Of a stretch of DNA of 64,000 nucleotides, positions 34,389 through 44,163 are shown one piece after another. Every line of letters starts with the position of its first letter. The first letter of the stretch is position 1. The position numbers and the translations under genes are program-made. The notes beneath the pieces are model-generated. The model did not search any database. It saw nothing but the letters and a program-made list of their open reading frames with translations, and was not told the DNA's origin. Source of the stretch: Bacillus fungorum. Its GTDB lineage: Bacteria > Bacillota > Bacilli > Bacillales > Bacillaceae_G. Where the stretch lies: assembly GCF_002746455.1 (NCBI RefSeq), contig NZ_NWUW01000004.1, forward strand, positions 248,001 through 312,000, given 5' to 3'.

Positions 34389-35738
34389 ATGGCAGGTACT
34401 ACAATAACTAATATAGGCGGTAAACAGCAAATTTGGAATCTAGGAAATAATATAATTGATACTTCTAATTTAGTAAGCCTAGAACTACAAGCGTTAGAAA
34501 TGAAAAAAACACCTTATAACAATCAGAAACAAACGTTAACAAATGAAAAACTGATTTATGCGAGTATGAAAAAAGAATTTGGAAGCTTTGTACAAGTTTT
34601 TAAAGATTTGAATGCATTTAAAGGGAATGAAAAGAAAACAACAACGTCAAAAGATGGATTTGTTACAGCTCAAGCGGATGCTTCAGCCATTGCAGGTACA
34701 TACAAGATTACTGTTGAGGAGATTGCGCAGCGTCATCAAATTACAACTGCTCCAAAAGATCCAACAGATCTTACAGGAAAAATTAATTTAGATGATAAGT
34801 TTGGAAAAGATGATTCATTTCAAATTAATGGTAAGCCTGTTGAGATTACGAAGGATATGACATATAAAGATGTAGTTAATAAAATTAATAATGGAAATTA
34901 TGGTGTATCTGTATACTCTTTAGGTGGTCATCTGTTTTTCGCATCGACTACAGAGGGAGAAGAGGGTGCAATAAAATTAACTGATGGAAGTAATGGATTC
35001 TTAAAAAGTATAGGTTTAGTAGATGATACTGGGGCCATTGCTCATGAAGTTACGAAAGCATCTGATGCTAAATACACGATAAATGGAATTTCTGAAACTA
35101 GTAAATCTAATAAAGTTACTACACTTCCTGGTGTAACCATTAATTTAGAAAAAGAAACAACGGAACCAATTACTTTAACAATTAATGATTCTGATGTGAA
35201 GGAGTCTATCGATTTAATAAAAAAAATGAAAGATGAATATAACAAAGCTGTTTCAAGTTTAGATTTGTTTGCTGGTAAGAATGGAGCTATGCAAGGAAGT
35301 AGTGTAGCATTTTCTATTCAAAATGCTATGACAAGTATTTTTTCATATTCTCAAGATAAAACATTCATGTTCTCTTTTGGTATTCAAGTTGATAAAACTG
35401 GAATTATGACGCTTGATGAAGCGAAATTAGCAACTGCTTTTAAAGAGAATCCAGAAACAGCAAAACACTTTTTCTTCGGTTTCAATGGTTTAGGGCATGA
35501 TATGGAGAAAAAGCTCGATGGAATATTTGGTGACCAAGGCTTTATTGGGAAACGTTCTAAAAGTATTGAGGAACAAGTGGGAAAATTAGATGAAAAAATT
35601 AGTAACATTGATACGATCAATAAAACAAAACAAACAGCAATTATTGATAAGTATGCTAAGTTAGAAAGTACACTAGCATTACTCGATAATCAATTAAAAA
35701 CAATCAAAGCAATGACAAAACAAAAAAGTGATGATTAA
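34389..35738 (+). CDS. fliD: Flagellar cap protein FliD (HAP2)
   Basis: 449 residues. The N-terminal domain has DTSNLVSLELQALEMKKTPYNNQKQ, and the middle has repeated beta modules with the GTYKITVEEIAQRH block. The C-terminal coiled coil has FIGKRSKSIEEQVGKLDEKISNID and DKYAKLESTLALLDNQLKTI. It caps the growing filament and folds flagellin. AGGGAGTGAAAGAGA precedes the ATG. Confidence 0.95.
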   Translation: MAGTTITNIGGKQQIWNLGNNIIDTSNLVSLELQALEMKKTPYNNQKQTLTNEKLIYASMKKEFGSFVQVFKDLNAFKGNEKKTTTSKDGFVTAQADASAIAGTYKITVEEIAQRHQITTAPKDPTDLTGKINLDDKFGKDDSFQINGKPVEITKDMTYKDVVNKINNGNYGVSVYSLGGHLFFASTTEGEEGAIKLTDGSNGFLKSIGLVDDTGAIAHEVTKASDAKYTINGISETSKSNKVTTLPGVTINLEKETTEPITLTINDSDVKESIDLIKKMKDEYNKAVSSLDLFAGKNGAMQGSSVAFSIQNAMTSIFSYSQDKTFMFSFGIQVDKTGIMTLDEAKLATAFKENPETAKHFFFGFNGLGHDMEKKLDGIFGDQGFIGKRSKSIEEQVGKLDEKISNIDTINKTKQTAIIDKYAKLESTLALLDNQLKTIKAMTKQKSDD

Positions 35739-35760
35739 TAATTGGTAAGGAAGTGAAAAC

Positions 35761-36126
35761 ATGCAAGCTTGGCAACGATATATGCAAAATGACATTATGA
35801 CAAGTAATCCGATTAAAAATACAATCTTTGTTTATGAAAGATGTATCATTGAATTTCGTAAACTGGAAGAGTTACTTACTACTTTTCAGTTGCAAGAAGG
35901 GGAGGCACTTCTTGAAAAGCTAGATCGTATTTTTGAAGAATTGAAGTTACAGTTAAATCCCGAGATTACAAAAGATTTATATGATAGTCTATTTAGTTTA
36001 TATGATTGGATTAGTGGGCAAATTCAATCAATGAAAATAACACGTGCAGCAACAGAGGTTGACACGATTGTAAAAGTGCTACAAGATTTAATAGATGGTT
36101 ACCGCGGGGCGTTAGAAAATGAATAA
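35761..36126 (+). CDS. fliS: Flagellin export chaperone FliS
   Basis: A 121-residue helical protein. WQRYMQNDIMTSNPIKNTIFVYERCIIEFRKLEELL resembles the FliS N-terminal helices, though the usual Y-x-x-x-x-x-x-T-A-SP start is altered, and DLYDSLFSLYDWI is typical. It binds flagellin C-termini before export. It directly follows fliD and overlaps the next gene by 8 nt. Confidence 0.9.
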   Translation: MQAWQRYMQNDIMTSNPIKNTIFVYERCIIEFRKLEELLTTFQLQEGEALLEKLDRIFEELKLQLNPEITKDLYDSLFSLYDWISGQIQSMKITRAATEVDTIVKVLQDLIDGYRGALENE

Positions 36127-36391
36127 TGATATTTATCAAGCATTTGTTGGTTGTTTTAATGGAATAGGTGAGCTTGAGGTATCTGAGGAAGAATTTTCGG
36201 AAAAGAGTGAAATGCTAAATCGCTGGATGATGACATTAGATGATGAAGAACGTGCAAAAGTTGCAGAAAAAGTCAGTCCATTCATTATAAAAGCTGCTCA
36301 GCATATTCGAGATAAGCAAACAATATTAGAAGAAATGATTATGTCAAACGAGGGGCGTATGAAAGCAAATTCATTCTACGGTAAATATTAA
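36119..36391 (+). CDS. FliT-like small protein after fliS
   Basis: A 90-residue acidic helical protein overlapping fliS, in the position where FliT is found in many bacteria. Sequence evidence for FliT is weak; the call is positional. It may be a chaperone of FliD or another filament component. It is the last gene of the yaaR-to-fliS operon. Confidence 0.65.
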   Translation: MNNDIYQAFVGCFNGIGELEVSEEEFSEKSEMLNRWMMTLDDEERAKVAEKVSPFIIKAAQHIRDKQTILEEMIMSNEGRMKANSFYGKY

Positions 36392-36777
36392 TCCGTTAAA
36401 ATGTATTGTAGGCTTATGAGAGTAGGGATTTACTTATTTAAACGTAAGGGAATCCCCTAGCTTTTTAAGCTGGAATTATTAAGTACAACATGTCGATGAT
36501 AGATGTTTCACTTTATGGGGATAGGTAGAAGTAGAATGGCTTGTTTAAAAAAATGTATATTTTCTCTTTTTTCTTATCTTGTTTTTTGTATTATTTTTTA
36601 TATTTTTTTATTTTTCTAAAGACAATATTGCAAAAATGACATAAAATATTTAAGGGTACAAAATAAATTTTTATTTTAATAAATAAATGAATATAAGGAA
36701 ATGAATCATGAAGTGAAACTTCTATCAGTGGATGATCGTTTATACGAGAGAATGTTGGGAAAGAAAGGGTGTGGAAT
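36392..36777. other. Intergenic region before the flgB operon
   Basis: About 385 nt with no gene. It holds an imperfect inverted repeat (tagggattta ... taagggaatccccta, about 36423-36460), a small hairpin (agctttttaagct, about 36469-36481), a striking T-rich tract (36553-36618) and AT-rich DNA that must carry the flgB promoter. No clean promoter consensus was picked. Confidence 0.55.
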
Positions 36778-37185
36778 ATGCCAGATTTAGTTAGTGATGT
36801 GGGTCACTATATGAACTATTTAGTAACAAAACGAAATACAGTTTCTAATAATATTGCAAATGCAAATACACCTGGTTATAAAGCACAGGATGTTACATTT
36901 TTAGAACAAATGCATATGAGTAACGGGTTGTACAAAAAAAATGCCGCTGATTTGCAGATAAATCCTAGCTTATATCAAACAAATGAGATGCATTTGCCAA
37001 CAGCAAATGCGAAAAATACATACGCAAAGATTCAGACGAATTCGATGCAAACAAATAAAGATGGAAATAGTGTCGATGTAACAACAGAAATGCTAGATTT
37101 AGTGAAAACAAATCAGTTATATGGCATTTCAATTAATGCGATTAATACGCAGTATACAATTAATCAAGCAGCACGAGGACGTTAA
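36778..37185 (+). CDS. flgB: Flagellar basal-body rod protein FlgB
   Basis: 135 residues. YLVTKRNTVSNNIANANTPGYKAQDVTF is the rod-protein signature near the N-terminus. The C-terminal helix VDVTTEMLDLVKTNQLYGISINAINTQY is typical. ATG 36778 has AAAGGG 8 nt before and is preferred over GTG 36769. It is the first gene of the large rod-hook operon. Confidence 0.94.
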   Translation: MPDLVSDVGHYMNYLVTKRNTVSNNIANANTPGYKAQDVTFLEQMHMSNGLYKKNAADLQINPSLYQTNEMHLPTANAKNTYAKIQTNSMQTNKDGNSVDVTTEMLDLVKTNQLYGISINAINTQYTINQAARGR

Positions 37186-37204
37186 GGATAAAGGAGAGAC
37201 AACT

Positions 37205-37618
37205 ATGTTTCAAGCAATCAATTCAAGTGGATCAGGACTAACAGCTGCAAGAAAGTGGATGGAAGTTACTTCTGATAATATTGTTAACGTTAATACAACA
37301 GGAGCGCCAGATGGAGAACCATATCGTCGTCGTAGTGTTGTGTTAGAGTCAAATAACAATTTTGCAAATATGTTGGAAGGGACTCCGAATAGTGGGGTTA
37401 AAATAAAAAGCATTGAATCGGATCCAAATGAAAATCTTGTCTATGATCCGTCGCACCCGCATGCGAATGAAGAAGGGTATGTTCGTTATCCGAATATTGA
37501 TGTGACAGCTGAAATGACGAATGTAATGGTTGCGCAAAAAATGTATGAGGCGAACACAAGTGTACTAAATGCAAATAAAAAAATGCTCGATAAAGATTTA
37601 GAAATTGGCCGAGGATAA
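37205..37618 (+). CDS. flgC: Flagellar basal-body rod protein FlgC
   Basis: 137 residues. MEVTSDNIVNVNTTGAPDGEPYRRRSVVLE (rod signature) and the C-terminal YPNIDVTAEMTNVMVAQKMYEANTSVLNANKKM. AAAGGAGAGAC precedes ATG 37205; the open frame extending back to 37121 overlaps flgB and is not used. Confidence 0.95.
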   Translation: MFQAINSSGSGLTAARKWMEVTSDNIVNVNTTGAPDGEPYRRRSVVLESNNNFANMLEGTPNSGVKIKSIESDPNENLVYDPSHPHANEEGYVRYPNIDVTAEMTNVMVAQKMYEANTSVLNANKKMLDKDLEIGRG

Positions 37619-37635
37619 TAGAGAAGAGGGAAAGT

Positions 37636-37935
37636 ATGAAAATTGAACCAATGATGAATACACAAGTATTTGGAACAATTCAACCAATTGGTGCGTCGAA
37701 AACTTCACAAACAGCTACTGTTGAAGGCAAAAAGTTTATTGATTTATTAGAAGATATGAATCAAACACAAAACAATGCGCAAACAGCAGTATATGATTTG
37801 CTTACAAAAGGTGTCGGAGAGACGCATGACGTGCTCATCCAACAAAAGAAAGCAGAATCACAAATGAAAACAGCGGCTGTTGTACGAGATAATCTCATTG
37901 AAAGTTACAAACAGTTAATCAATATGCAAATTTAG
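37636..37935 (+). CDS. fliE: Flagellar rod/MS-ring junction protein FliE
   Basis: 99 residues. FIDLLEDMNQTQNNAQTAVYDLLTKGVGETHDVLIQQKKAESQMKTA is the FliE pattern. It links the MS ring (FliF) to the rod. It lies between flgC and fliF as in other Bacillus. Confidence 0.94.
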   Translation: MKIEPMMNTQVFGTIQPIGASKTSQTATVEGKKFIDLLEDMNQTQNNAQTAVYDLLTKGVGETHDVLIQQKKAESQMKTAAVVRDNLIESYKQLINMQI

Positions 37936-37957
37936 GAAAATGGACGGGTGTGTTTAA

Positions 37958-39523
37958 ATGGAAAAGATAAAGAATGTTTTCCAATCGTTAAAAACGTGGC
38001 ATAAGCTGGTTATTGGTGCCGCGCTTTTAGCGATTGCAACAGGAGCACTTTTATATTTCACCTTGCCAGATAAATACGTTGTTGTATATCAAAATTTAAA
38101 TGATACAGATAAGCAAGAGATTACAGCAGAATTATCAAAGCTAGGTGTCGATTATCAACTAGCAACCGATGGATCGATTCGTGTTCAAAAGAAAGATGCT
38201 CCTTGGATTCGAAAAGAAATGAATGGAATGGGTTTACCGTTTAACTCGAAAAGCGGAGAGGATATTTTATTAGAAAGCTCACTTGGATCAAGCGAACAAG
38301 ACAAGAAGATGAAACAGCTTGTCGGTACAAAGAAGCAACTTGAGCAAGATATTGTTAGAAACTTTGCGACAGTTGAAAGTGCAAACGTTCAAATTACATT
38401 GCCTGAAAAAGAAACAATTTTTGATGAAGAGAAAGCAAAAGGAACGGCTGCTATTACAATTGGTGTTAAACGTGGACAAATGTTGACAGAGGATCAAGTT
38501 GCAGGAATTCAGCAGATGATTAGCGCAGCAGTTCCAGGTGTAAAGGCAGAAGAAGTCAGCGTTATTGATAGTAAAAAAGGCATCATTTCAAAAGGAGCGG
38601 ATGCATCTCATAGTACAAGCTCATCTTCATATGAGAAAGAAGTAGAGATGCAGCAGCAAATTGAAGGTAAGTTAAAACAAGACATTGACGCAACATTAAT
38701 GACGATGTTTAAACAAAATGAGTTTAAGGTCAATACAAAAGTAAACGTCAATTATGATGAAATCACACGCCAATCAGAAAAATATGGTGATAAAGGTGTG
38801 CTTCGTAGTCGACAAGATCAGCAGGAACGTTCGACTGCACGAGAAGGTGCTCAGAATAGACAAGCTGCCGGGATAACAGCGAATGGTGAAGTTCCAAATT
38901 ATGGGACGAATAACAATCAAAATGGAAATGTTGTCTACGATCAAAATAATGAGAATAAGATTGAGAATTACGAAATTGATAAAACGGTTGAAACAATAAA
39001 AAAACACCCTGAATTAACAAAGACAAATGTTGTTGTTTGGGTAGATAATGATACATTAGTAAAACGAAAAATTGATATGACAACTTTCAAAGAAGCTATT
39101 GGAACAGCTGCTGGTTTACAGATAGATCCAAATGGACAATTTACAAACGGTCAAGTAAATGTTGTTACCGTTCAATTCGATCAACCAAAATCAGAAACAA
39201 AAAAAGAACCAGAAGCAAGTGGTTTTAACTGGTGGTTAATTGGTGGGATTGCTGGTGGGCTTCTCGCATTAGGTGGTCTATTATGGTACTTCTTAGCAAA
39301 ACGTAAGAAAAAGAATGAAGAAGAACTAGAAGAATTTGATTCACTCGCGGAAGAAGAAGTGGCTGCTACTGAGGAAGTTATTATGGAAATTCCAGAAGAA
39401 AAACCAGAACCAGAACCAACAGAACCAACAGAACCAACGTTAGATGACCAAGTGCAAGAAGCTGCGAAAGAGCATGTAGAAGGCACTGCGAAAGTTATTA
39501 AAAAATGGTTAAATGGACAGTAA
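37958..39523 (+). CDS. fliF: Flagellar MS-ring protein FliF
   Basis: 521 residues. N-terminal membrane helix (about 18-36), YscJ-like ring-building motif (YQNLNDTDKQEITAELSKLGVDYQL), the conserved PEKETIFDEEKAKGTAAITIGVKRG block, a second helix (about 425-447) and a C-terminal acidic tail (EEVAATEEVIMEIPEEKPEPEPTEP...) that binds FliG. It is the base on which rotor and rod assemble. Confidence 0.96.
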   Translation: MEKIKNVFQSLKTWHKLVIGAALLAIATGALLYFTLPDKYVVVYQNLNDTDKQEITAELSKLGVDYQLATDGSIRVQKKDAPWIRKEMNGMGLPFNSKSGEDILLESSLGSSEQDKKMKQLVGTKKQLEQDIVRNFATVESANVQITLPEKETIFDEEKAKGTAAITIGVKRGQMLTEDQVAGIQQMISAAVPGVKAEEVSVIDSKKGIISKGADASHSTSSSSYEKEVEMQQQIEGKLKQDIDATLMTMFKQNEFKVNTKVNVNYDEITRQSEKYGDKGVLRSRQDQQERSTAREGAQNRQAAGITANGEVPNYGTNNNQNGNVVYDQNNENKIENYEIDKTVETIKKHPELTKTNVVVWVDNDTLVKRKIDMTTFKEAIGTAAGLQIDPNGQFTNGQVNVVTVQFDQPKSETKKEPEASGFNWWLIGGIAGGLLALGGLLWYFLAKRKKKNEEELEEFDSLAEEEVAATEEVIMEIPEEKPEPEPTEPTEPTLDDQVQEAAKEHVEGTAKVIKKWLNGQ

Positions 39524-39536
39524 GGGAGGAAAAACA

Positions 39537-40541
39537 ATGTTAGATGAAATCTCCTCCAAAGAAAAAGCTGCCATTCTTATTCGTACATTAGAAGAAGAAG
39601 TGGCAACGAAAGTCATTGAAATTATGACAGCTGAGGAAAAAGAAGTATTGCTTCGTGAGATTGCTAAGTTTCGCGTCTATAAACCGGAAACATTAGAGAA
39701 TGTATTAGGAGAATTTTTATATGAATTAAATGTGAAAGAGCTTAACTTAGTGACGCCAGATAAAGAATATATTCGACGTATATTTAAAAATATGCCGGAA
39801 GATGAGCTGGAAAAACTATTAGAAGATCTTTGGTATAACAAAGATAATCCGTTTGAGTTCTTGAATTCACTTACCGATTTAGAACCGCTTCTTACGGTAT
39901 TAAATGATGAATCACCACAAACAATCGCTATTATTGCATCTTATATTAAACCACAGCTTGCATCTCAATTAATTGAAAGGTTACCAGATCATAAGCGTGT
40001 AGAAACGGTAATGGGCATTGCTAAATTAGAGCAAGTAGATAGTGAGTTAATTGGTCAAATTGGTGATCTATTAAAAACAAAATTAAATAATATGGCATTT
40101 AGTGCAATTAACAAAACAGATGGTCTTAAAACGATTGTTAATATCTTAAACAACGTTTCACGCGGTGTCGAAAAAACAGTCTTTCAAAAACTTGATGAAG
40201 TGGATTATGAGCTATCTGAAAAAATTAAAGAAAATATGTTTGTCTTTGAAGATTTGCTTGGTCTTGAACCTCTTGCGCTTCGCCGTGTATTAGAAGAAAT
40301 TACTGATAATGGCGTCATTGCGAAAGCATTAAAAATTGCAAAAGAAGAAATTAAAGAAAAACTATTTACTTGTATGTCTTCAAACCGTAAAGAGATGATT
40401 CTCGAAGAATTAGATGGCTTAGGACCACTGAAAATGACGGAGGCTGAAAAAGCACAGCAAACGATTACTGGTACGGTTAAAAAGCTAGAGAAAGAAGGAA
40501 GAATTGTCATTCAAAGAGGTGAAGAGGATGTCCTTATTTAA
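39537..40541 (+). CDS. fliG: Flagellar rotor/switch protein FliG
   Basis: 334 residues. The three FliG domains are recognisable: EISSKEKAAILIRTLEEEVATKVIEIMTAEE (N), the middle EQPQTIAI-type motif present as DESPQTIAIIASYIKPQLASQLIERLP, and a C-terminal torque domain with charged helices (MFVFEDLLGLEPLALRRVLEEI). ATG 39537 follows GGGAGGAAAAAC. The tail is a little divergent (IQRGEEDVLI). Confidence 0.94.
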   Translation: MLDEISSKEKAAILIRTLEEEVATKVIEIMTAEEKEVLLREIAKFRVYKPETLENVLGEFLYELNVKELNLVTPDKEYIRRIFKNMPEDELEKLLEDLWYNKDNPFEFLNSLTDLEPLLTVLNDESPQTIAIIASYIKPQLASQLIERLPDHKRVETVMGIAKLEQVDSELIGQIGDLLKTKLNNMAFSAINKTDGLKTIVNILNNVSRGVEKTVFQKLDEVDYELSEKIKENMFVFEDLLGLEPLALRRVLEEITDNGVIAKALKIAKEEIKEKLFTCMSSNRKEMILEELDGLGPLKMTEAEKAQQTITGTVKKLEKEGRIVIQRGEEDVLI

Positions 40542-41220
40542 AAACAGAATTCCTAAGAATTCTGTTTCTTTTTCTGAGGAAACGTATGAGTTGCAATTTC
40601 CTAAACCGATGCAGGTTTACATGGAGGAAGAAATAGAAGTAGAAGTAGATCGTGCAGAATTAATTGCGCAGCAAGAAGCATTGTACGCTGAAATGAGCCA
40701 ATTAAGAAAAGAAAAGAAAATGCTGCAGGAGGAACATAAACAACTTCTAGAGGAAAAAGAACAGTTCCAAATACATGTTCAAGAGCAAATAGAGCAGTTT
40801 GAAACGGCGCGTTTGCAATTTCAGAAGGAGCAACAAGAAACGGCGTATGAATGGGCTGAATTATTATGGAATCAATCAATTCAACTTGCCGAAAAAGTTG
40901 TCAATCAAGCAGTGGAGACACGAGAGTTAGATATTCTACCTATTTTAAAAGGGATTATTCAAACGCTTCCGACTTCATTTGAAAAGTTGATTATAACAGT
41001 TCATCCGGAAACATTTGAACGAATTGAAGAGGAAAAGGAAAATACGAAAGAATATTGGCTTTTGCAGCTTGTAGAATGGAAATATGATTTTTCTATGAAA
41101 TTTGGAGAGTTTGTAATCGAAGAAGAAAAAGAGTTTTTCGAATTTAAATTCGCGCCTATATTTGAGAAACTTCGTCAAAAGTGGGAAGAACAAAAGTTAT
41201 TTGAGGAGCAACACGTATGA
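40528..41220 (+). CDS. fliH: FliH-like ATPase regulator
   Basis: A 230-residue protein with a long central coiled coil (about 45-110, Glu/Gln/Lys rich) and a C-terminal domain (NQSIQLAEKVVNQAVETRELDILPILKGII) of the FliH/YscL type. It overlaps fliG by 14 nt and fliI by 4 nt. It is diverged from enteric FliH, but order and architecture support the call. Confidence 0.88.
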   Translation: MSLFKNRIPKNSVSFSEETYELQFPKPMQVYMEEEIEVEVDRAELIAQQEALYAEMSQLRKEKKMLQEEHKQLLEEKEQFQIHVQEQIEQFETARLQFQKEQQETAYEWAELLWNQSIQLAEKVVNQAVETRELDILPILKGIIQTLPTSFEKLIITVHPETFERIEEEKENTKEYWLLQLVEWKYDFSMKFGEFVIEEEKEFFEFKFAPIFEKLRQKWEEQKLFEEQHV

Positions 41221-42521
41221 GCAGCAAGTTGATGAATGAACATAATAAATGGAATGCATTTATCGAAACCCCATTTTATATAAAAAATGGAAAAGTTCAT
41301 AGTGTACAGGAACAGTTCTTTATTTCAAAAGGACCGAAAGCAAAAATTGGGGATGTTTGTCTTGTGGGGGAACATCGTGTCTTATGTGAGGTCATTGCAA
41401 TTGAAAAAGAAAACAATATGTTGCTCCCATTTGAACAGACTCAAAAAGTATGCTACGGTGATTCAGTAACGTTAATTGCTGAAGATGTTGTTGTGCCTCG
41501 TGGAGACCATTTACTGGGGAAAGTACTAAATGCGAACGGGGCGGTTTTAAATGAAGCAAATGAGAATGGACCGCTTCAAAAAGTAAAACTAGATGCCCCT
41601 CCAATCCATGCGTTTGAAAGGGAAGAGATTACCGAAGTTTTTGAAACGGGTATTAAATCCATTGATTCGATGTTAACCATTGGTATTGGTCAAAAGATTG
41701 GTATTTTCGCTGGTTCAGGTGTTGGTAAATCCACATTACTTGGAATGATTGCAAAAAATGCGAAAGCGGATATTAATGTTATTAGTTTAGTGGGAGAACG
41801 TGGTCGTGAAGTAAAAGATTTTATTCGAAAAGAACTCGGTGAAGAGGGTATGAGGAAAAGCGTTGTTGTTGTAGCAACTTCTGATGAAAGCCACCTTATG
41901 CAGCTTCGCGCAGCGAAGCTAGCAACATCAATCGCCGAATATTTTCGAGACCAAGGAAATAATGTACTACTCATGATGGACTCCGTTACTCGTTTTGCTG
42001 ATGCAAGGCGAAGTGTTGATATTGCGGTAAAGGAATTACCAATTGGCGGAAAGACGCTTCTCATGGAAAGTTATATGAAAAAATTACTTGAGCGATCTGG
42101 TAAAACGAAAAAAGGATCGATAACAGGTATCTACACTGTTCTTGTTGACGGTGATGATTTAAATGGTCCGATACCAGATTTAGCCCGTGGTATTTTAGAT
42201 GGACATATTGTATTGAAGCGGGAACTAGCAACACTTAGTCATTATCCAGCCATTTCGGTGCTAGATTCTGTAAGCCGGATTATGGAAGAAATTGTGTCGC
42301 CAAATCATTGGCAGCTTGCAAATGAAATAAGAAAAACACTATCTATCTATAAAGAGAATGAATTGTATTTCAAATTAGGAACAATTCAAGAAAATGAAGA
42401 AAATGCTTATATATTTGAATGTAAAAATAAAATAGACGATATAAATACATTTTTAAAACAAGGTCGAACGGACAGTTATCATTTTGATGATATCGTTCAA
42501 GCGATGCATCATATTATATAG
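41217..42521 (+). CDS. fliI: Flagellar export ATPase FliI
   Basis: 434 residues. An F1-beta-like ATPase: Walker A GIFAGSGVGKSTLLGM (about 163-178), VSLVGERGREVKDFI, Walker B LLMMDSVTRFADARR, and the C-terminal LARGILDGHIVLKREL. It energises type III export of axial proteins with FliH and FliJ. The ATGA overlap with fliH indicates coupled translation. Confidence 0.97.
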   Translation: MSSKLMNEHNKWNAFIETPFYIKNGKVHSVQEQFFISKGPKAKIGDVCLVGEHRVLCEVIAIEKENNMLLPFEQTQKVCYGDSVTLIAEDVVVPRGDHLLGKVLNANGAVLNEANENGPLQKVKLDAPPIHAFEREEITEVFETGIKSIDSMLTIGIGQKIGIFAGSGVGKSTLLGMIAKNAKADINVISLVGERGREVKDFIRKELGEEGMRKSVVVVATSDESHLMQLRAAKLATSIAEYFRDQGNNVLLMMDSVTRFADARRSVDIAVKELPIGGKTLLMESYMKKLLERSGKTKKGSITGIYTVLVDGDDLNGPIPDLARGILDGHIVLKRELATLSHYPAISVLDSVSRIMEEIVSPNHWQLANEIRKTLSIYKENELYFKLGTIQENEENAYIFECKNKIDDINTFLKQGRTDSYHFDDIVQAMHHII

Positions 42522-42552
42522 AGACCTCATGTTTGAGGTCCTATTTTGTTTT
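42522..42552 (+). terminator. Hairpin after fliI
   Basis: A 7-bp stem (gacctca / tgaggtc) is followed by C-T-A-T4 and more T. It is a modest terminator; read-through to fliJ is likely. Confidence 0.55.
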
Positions 42553-42635
42553 TTTATTATTTCGCAGATTTTTTTGCAAAAAAACTATATAATAAAAAAA
42601 GGGAGCGTTATAATAGAAAGGGGTTATAAAAACAG

Positions 42636-43046
42636 GTGAACAAGCAACAGTATGATACGATAAAATGGCAAATCAATCAAGAAAAAGAGCATGTTTTGAA
42701 AGAAGTGTATGAATTAACAGCTGAAAAAAGAAAAACGGAACAAAGAAAAGAATATGATTTACGTGTTTTTCAGTCGCGTAGTAAAATCGTACAAACTGGA
42801 GAACGGATTATGGTTGGCATGCTTTCTTCTCATACATTTTCGCCTGAGAGAATAGAAGAATGGAATCGGAAAATACAAAAAATAGTTGGGTTTATTCAAA
42901 AAAATGAGAGTCTTTTAGAACAAATAAAAGAAAAAGAGCGTGTAATTGATGAAATGTATCAAGAAGATTGTAAAAAGCTTGTGAAAATACAAGAAAAGTT
43001 AGAAGAAAAAATGCTTCTTGATTTGAAAATGTGTATGAATGGATGA
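42636..43046 (+). CDS. fliJ: FliJ-like export protein
   Basis: A 136-residue coiled-coil protein, nearly all charged helix, between fliI and fliK. This matches FliJ, the central stalk-like subunit of the export ATPase. The identification is mainly by position and coiled-coil nature. It starts at GTG 42636 with AAAGGGG upstream and overlaps the open frame of the next gene. Confidence 0.82.
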   Translation: MNKQQYDTIKWQINQEKEHVLKEVYELTAEKRKTEQRKEYDLRVFQSRSKIVQTGERIMVGMLSSHTFSPERIEEWNRKIQKIVGFIQKNESLLEQIKEKERVIDEMYQEDCKKLVKIQEKLEEKMLLDLKMCMNG

Positions 43047-43056
43047 GGTGAATATA

Positions 43057-44160
43057 GTGATAGAACCTGTGTTGCCGGTGCAACCGAGTTTACCTCCGCA
43101 AAAAGATAGAGGGCTAGAAGTGCAGTCAAAAGATGAAAAATCTTCATTTATAAGTAAAATGAATGAACAAGACAAGAAACAGCCGAAAACGGAGAAAACG
43201 AAACAACAAGAAGTACCAAACGAAGAGAAGAAAGAATACGTTCTAGCAAAAAAAACTACAAAAAAAGAAGAACCAACTGTACAAAAAGAAGAAAAAAAAG
43301 AGACAGAACAATTATTGTTAGCTGTATCGGAGCAAATGGTTACAATTGAGCAATTACGTGCACAACCAGAATTGCTATATCAATACATACAAAAAATACA
43401 AGAGTTATATAAAGAGTATGGAAATATTAAATTGAATGAATTGCCAGTTGCCGAATTACAGCAGTTACAAGAGCTTCTTTCTAATATGAATATTAAAAAT
43501 GCTATATGTTTAGAAGATACAATGCAAATAGCTTTAGAGAAGGTAGCGACACCAGAGAAAATGATACAAATAGTAACTATGGTCGAAACTGAGAGTTGTG
43601 ATATTGGGAAGAAACAAGACGAGCAAAAGGAAGTAGAAGTGTCGAAAGCGGAAAGTGATGATGTGAATCTTGAATTACTGGACGTAGACCCGGGAACGAC
43701 AGGAGCTGAATCATTCGGTAAGCCGCATATAGCAGGAACGGATCAAGCTGTAAAACAAAATGGTGGGGCGGAAAAGATAGCGCTACCTGACTTAGGAAAG
43801 AAAATGGAAGCGCAAGTTGAAGCATTACAAAAGTTTGTTGTCAAACAAGAACGCGTTTTATTTCAGTTGAATCCTGAAAAGCTAGGTACGTTAACCGTAT
43901 TTATGAAAAAGCATGGGGATCAAATTGATGTGCATGTAGAAATGGAAAAACATGATGCAAAAAAACGTGTTGAAGTCATTTTTGAGGAATTAAAATTAAA
44001 ATTAAAAGAAAAAGACATTCATATTCAAATTAGTTATTCAGATAAAGATGAGCAGCGTAAAGAGAAACAAGAACAGGACCAAAGACAACGACAAAAAACA
44101 GCTCATTCAAAGAAAGAGCAACAAGCAAAACAAGAATTTGTTGGATTATTGGAGGGATAA
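43057..44160 (+). CDS. fliK: Flagellar hook-length control protein FliK
   Basis: 367 residues. A disordered Lys/Glu-rich N-terminal part is followed by a C-terminal substrate-switch domain (FVVKQERVLFQLNPEKLGTLTVFMKKHGDQIDVHVEME, about 270-310) with the family's L-x-P-x-x-L-G core, and a charged Gln-rich tail. GTG 43057 has GAGGTG 6 nt upstream; the ATG at 43039 precedes that site. It measures hook length and switches export specificity. Confidence 0.88.
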   Translation: MIEPVLPVQPSLPPQKDRGLEVQSKDEKSSFISKMNEQDKKQPKTEKTKQQEVPNEEKKEYVLAKKTTKKEEPTVQKEEKKETEQLLLAVSEQMVTIEQLRAQPELLYQYIQKIQELYKEYGNIKLNELPVAELQQLQELLSNMNIKNAICLEDTMQIALEKVATPEKMIQIVTMVETESCDIGKKQDEQKEVEVSKAESDDVNLELLDVDPGTTGAESFGKPHIAGTDQAVKQNGGAEKIALPDLGKKMEAQVEALQKFVVKQERVLFQLNPEKLGTLTVFMKKHGDQIDVHVEMEKHDAKKRVEVIFEELKLKLKEKDIHIQISYSDKDEQRKEKQEQDQRQRQKTAHSKKEQQAKQEFVGLLEG

Positions 44161-44163
44161 AAC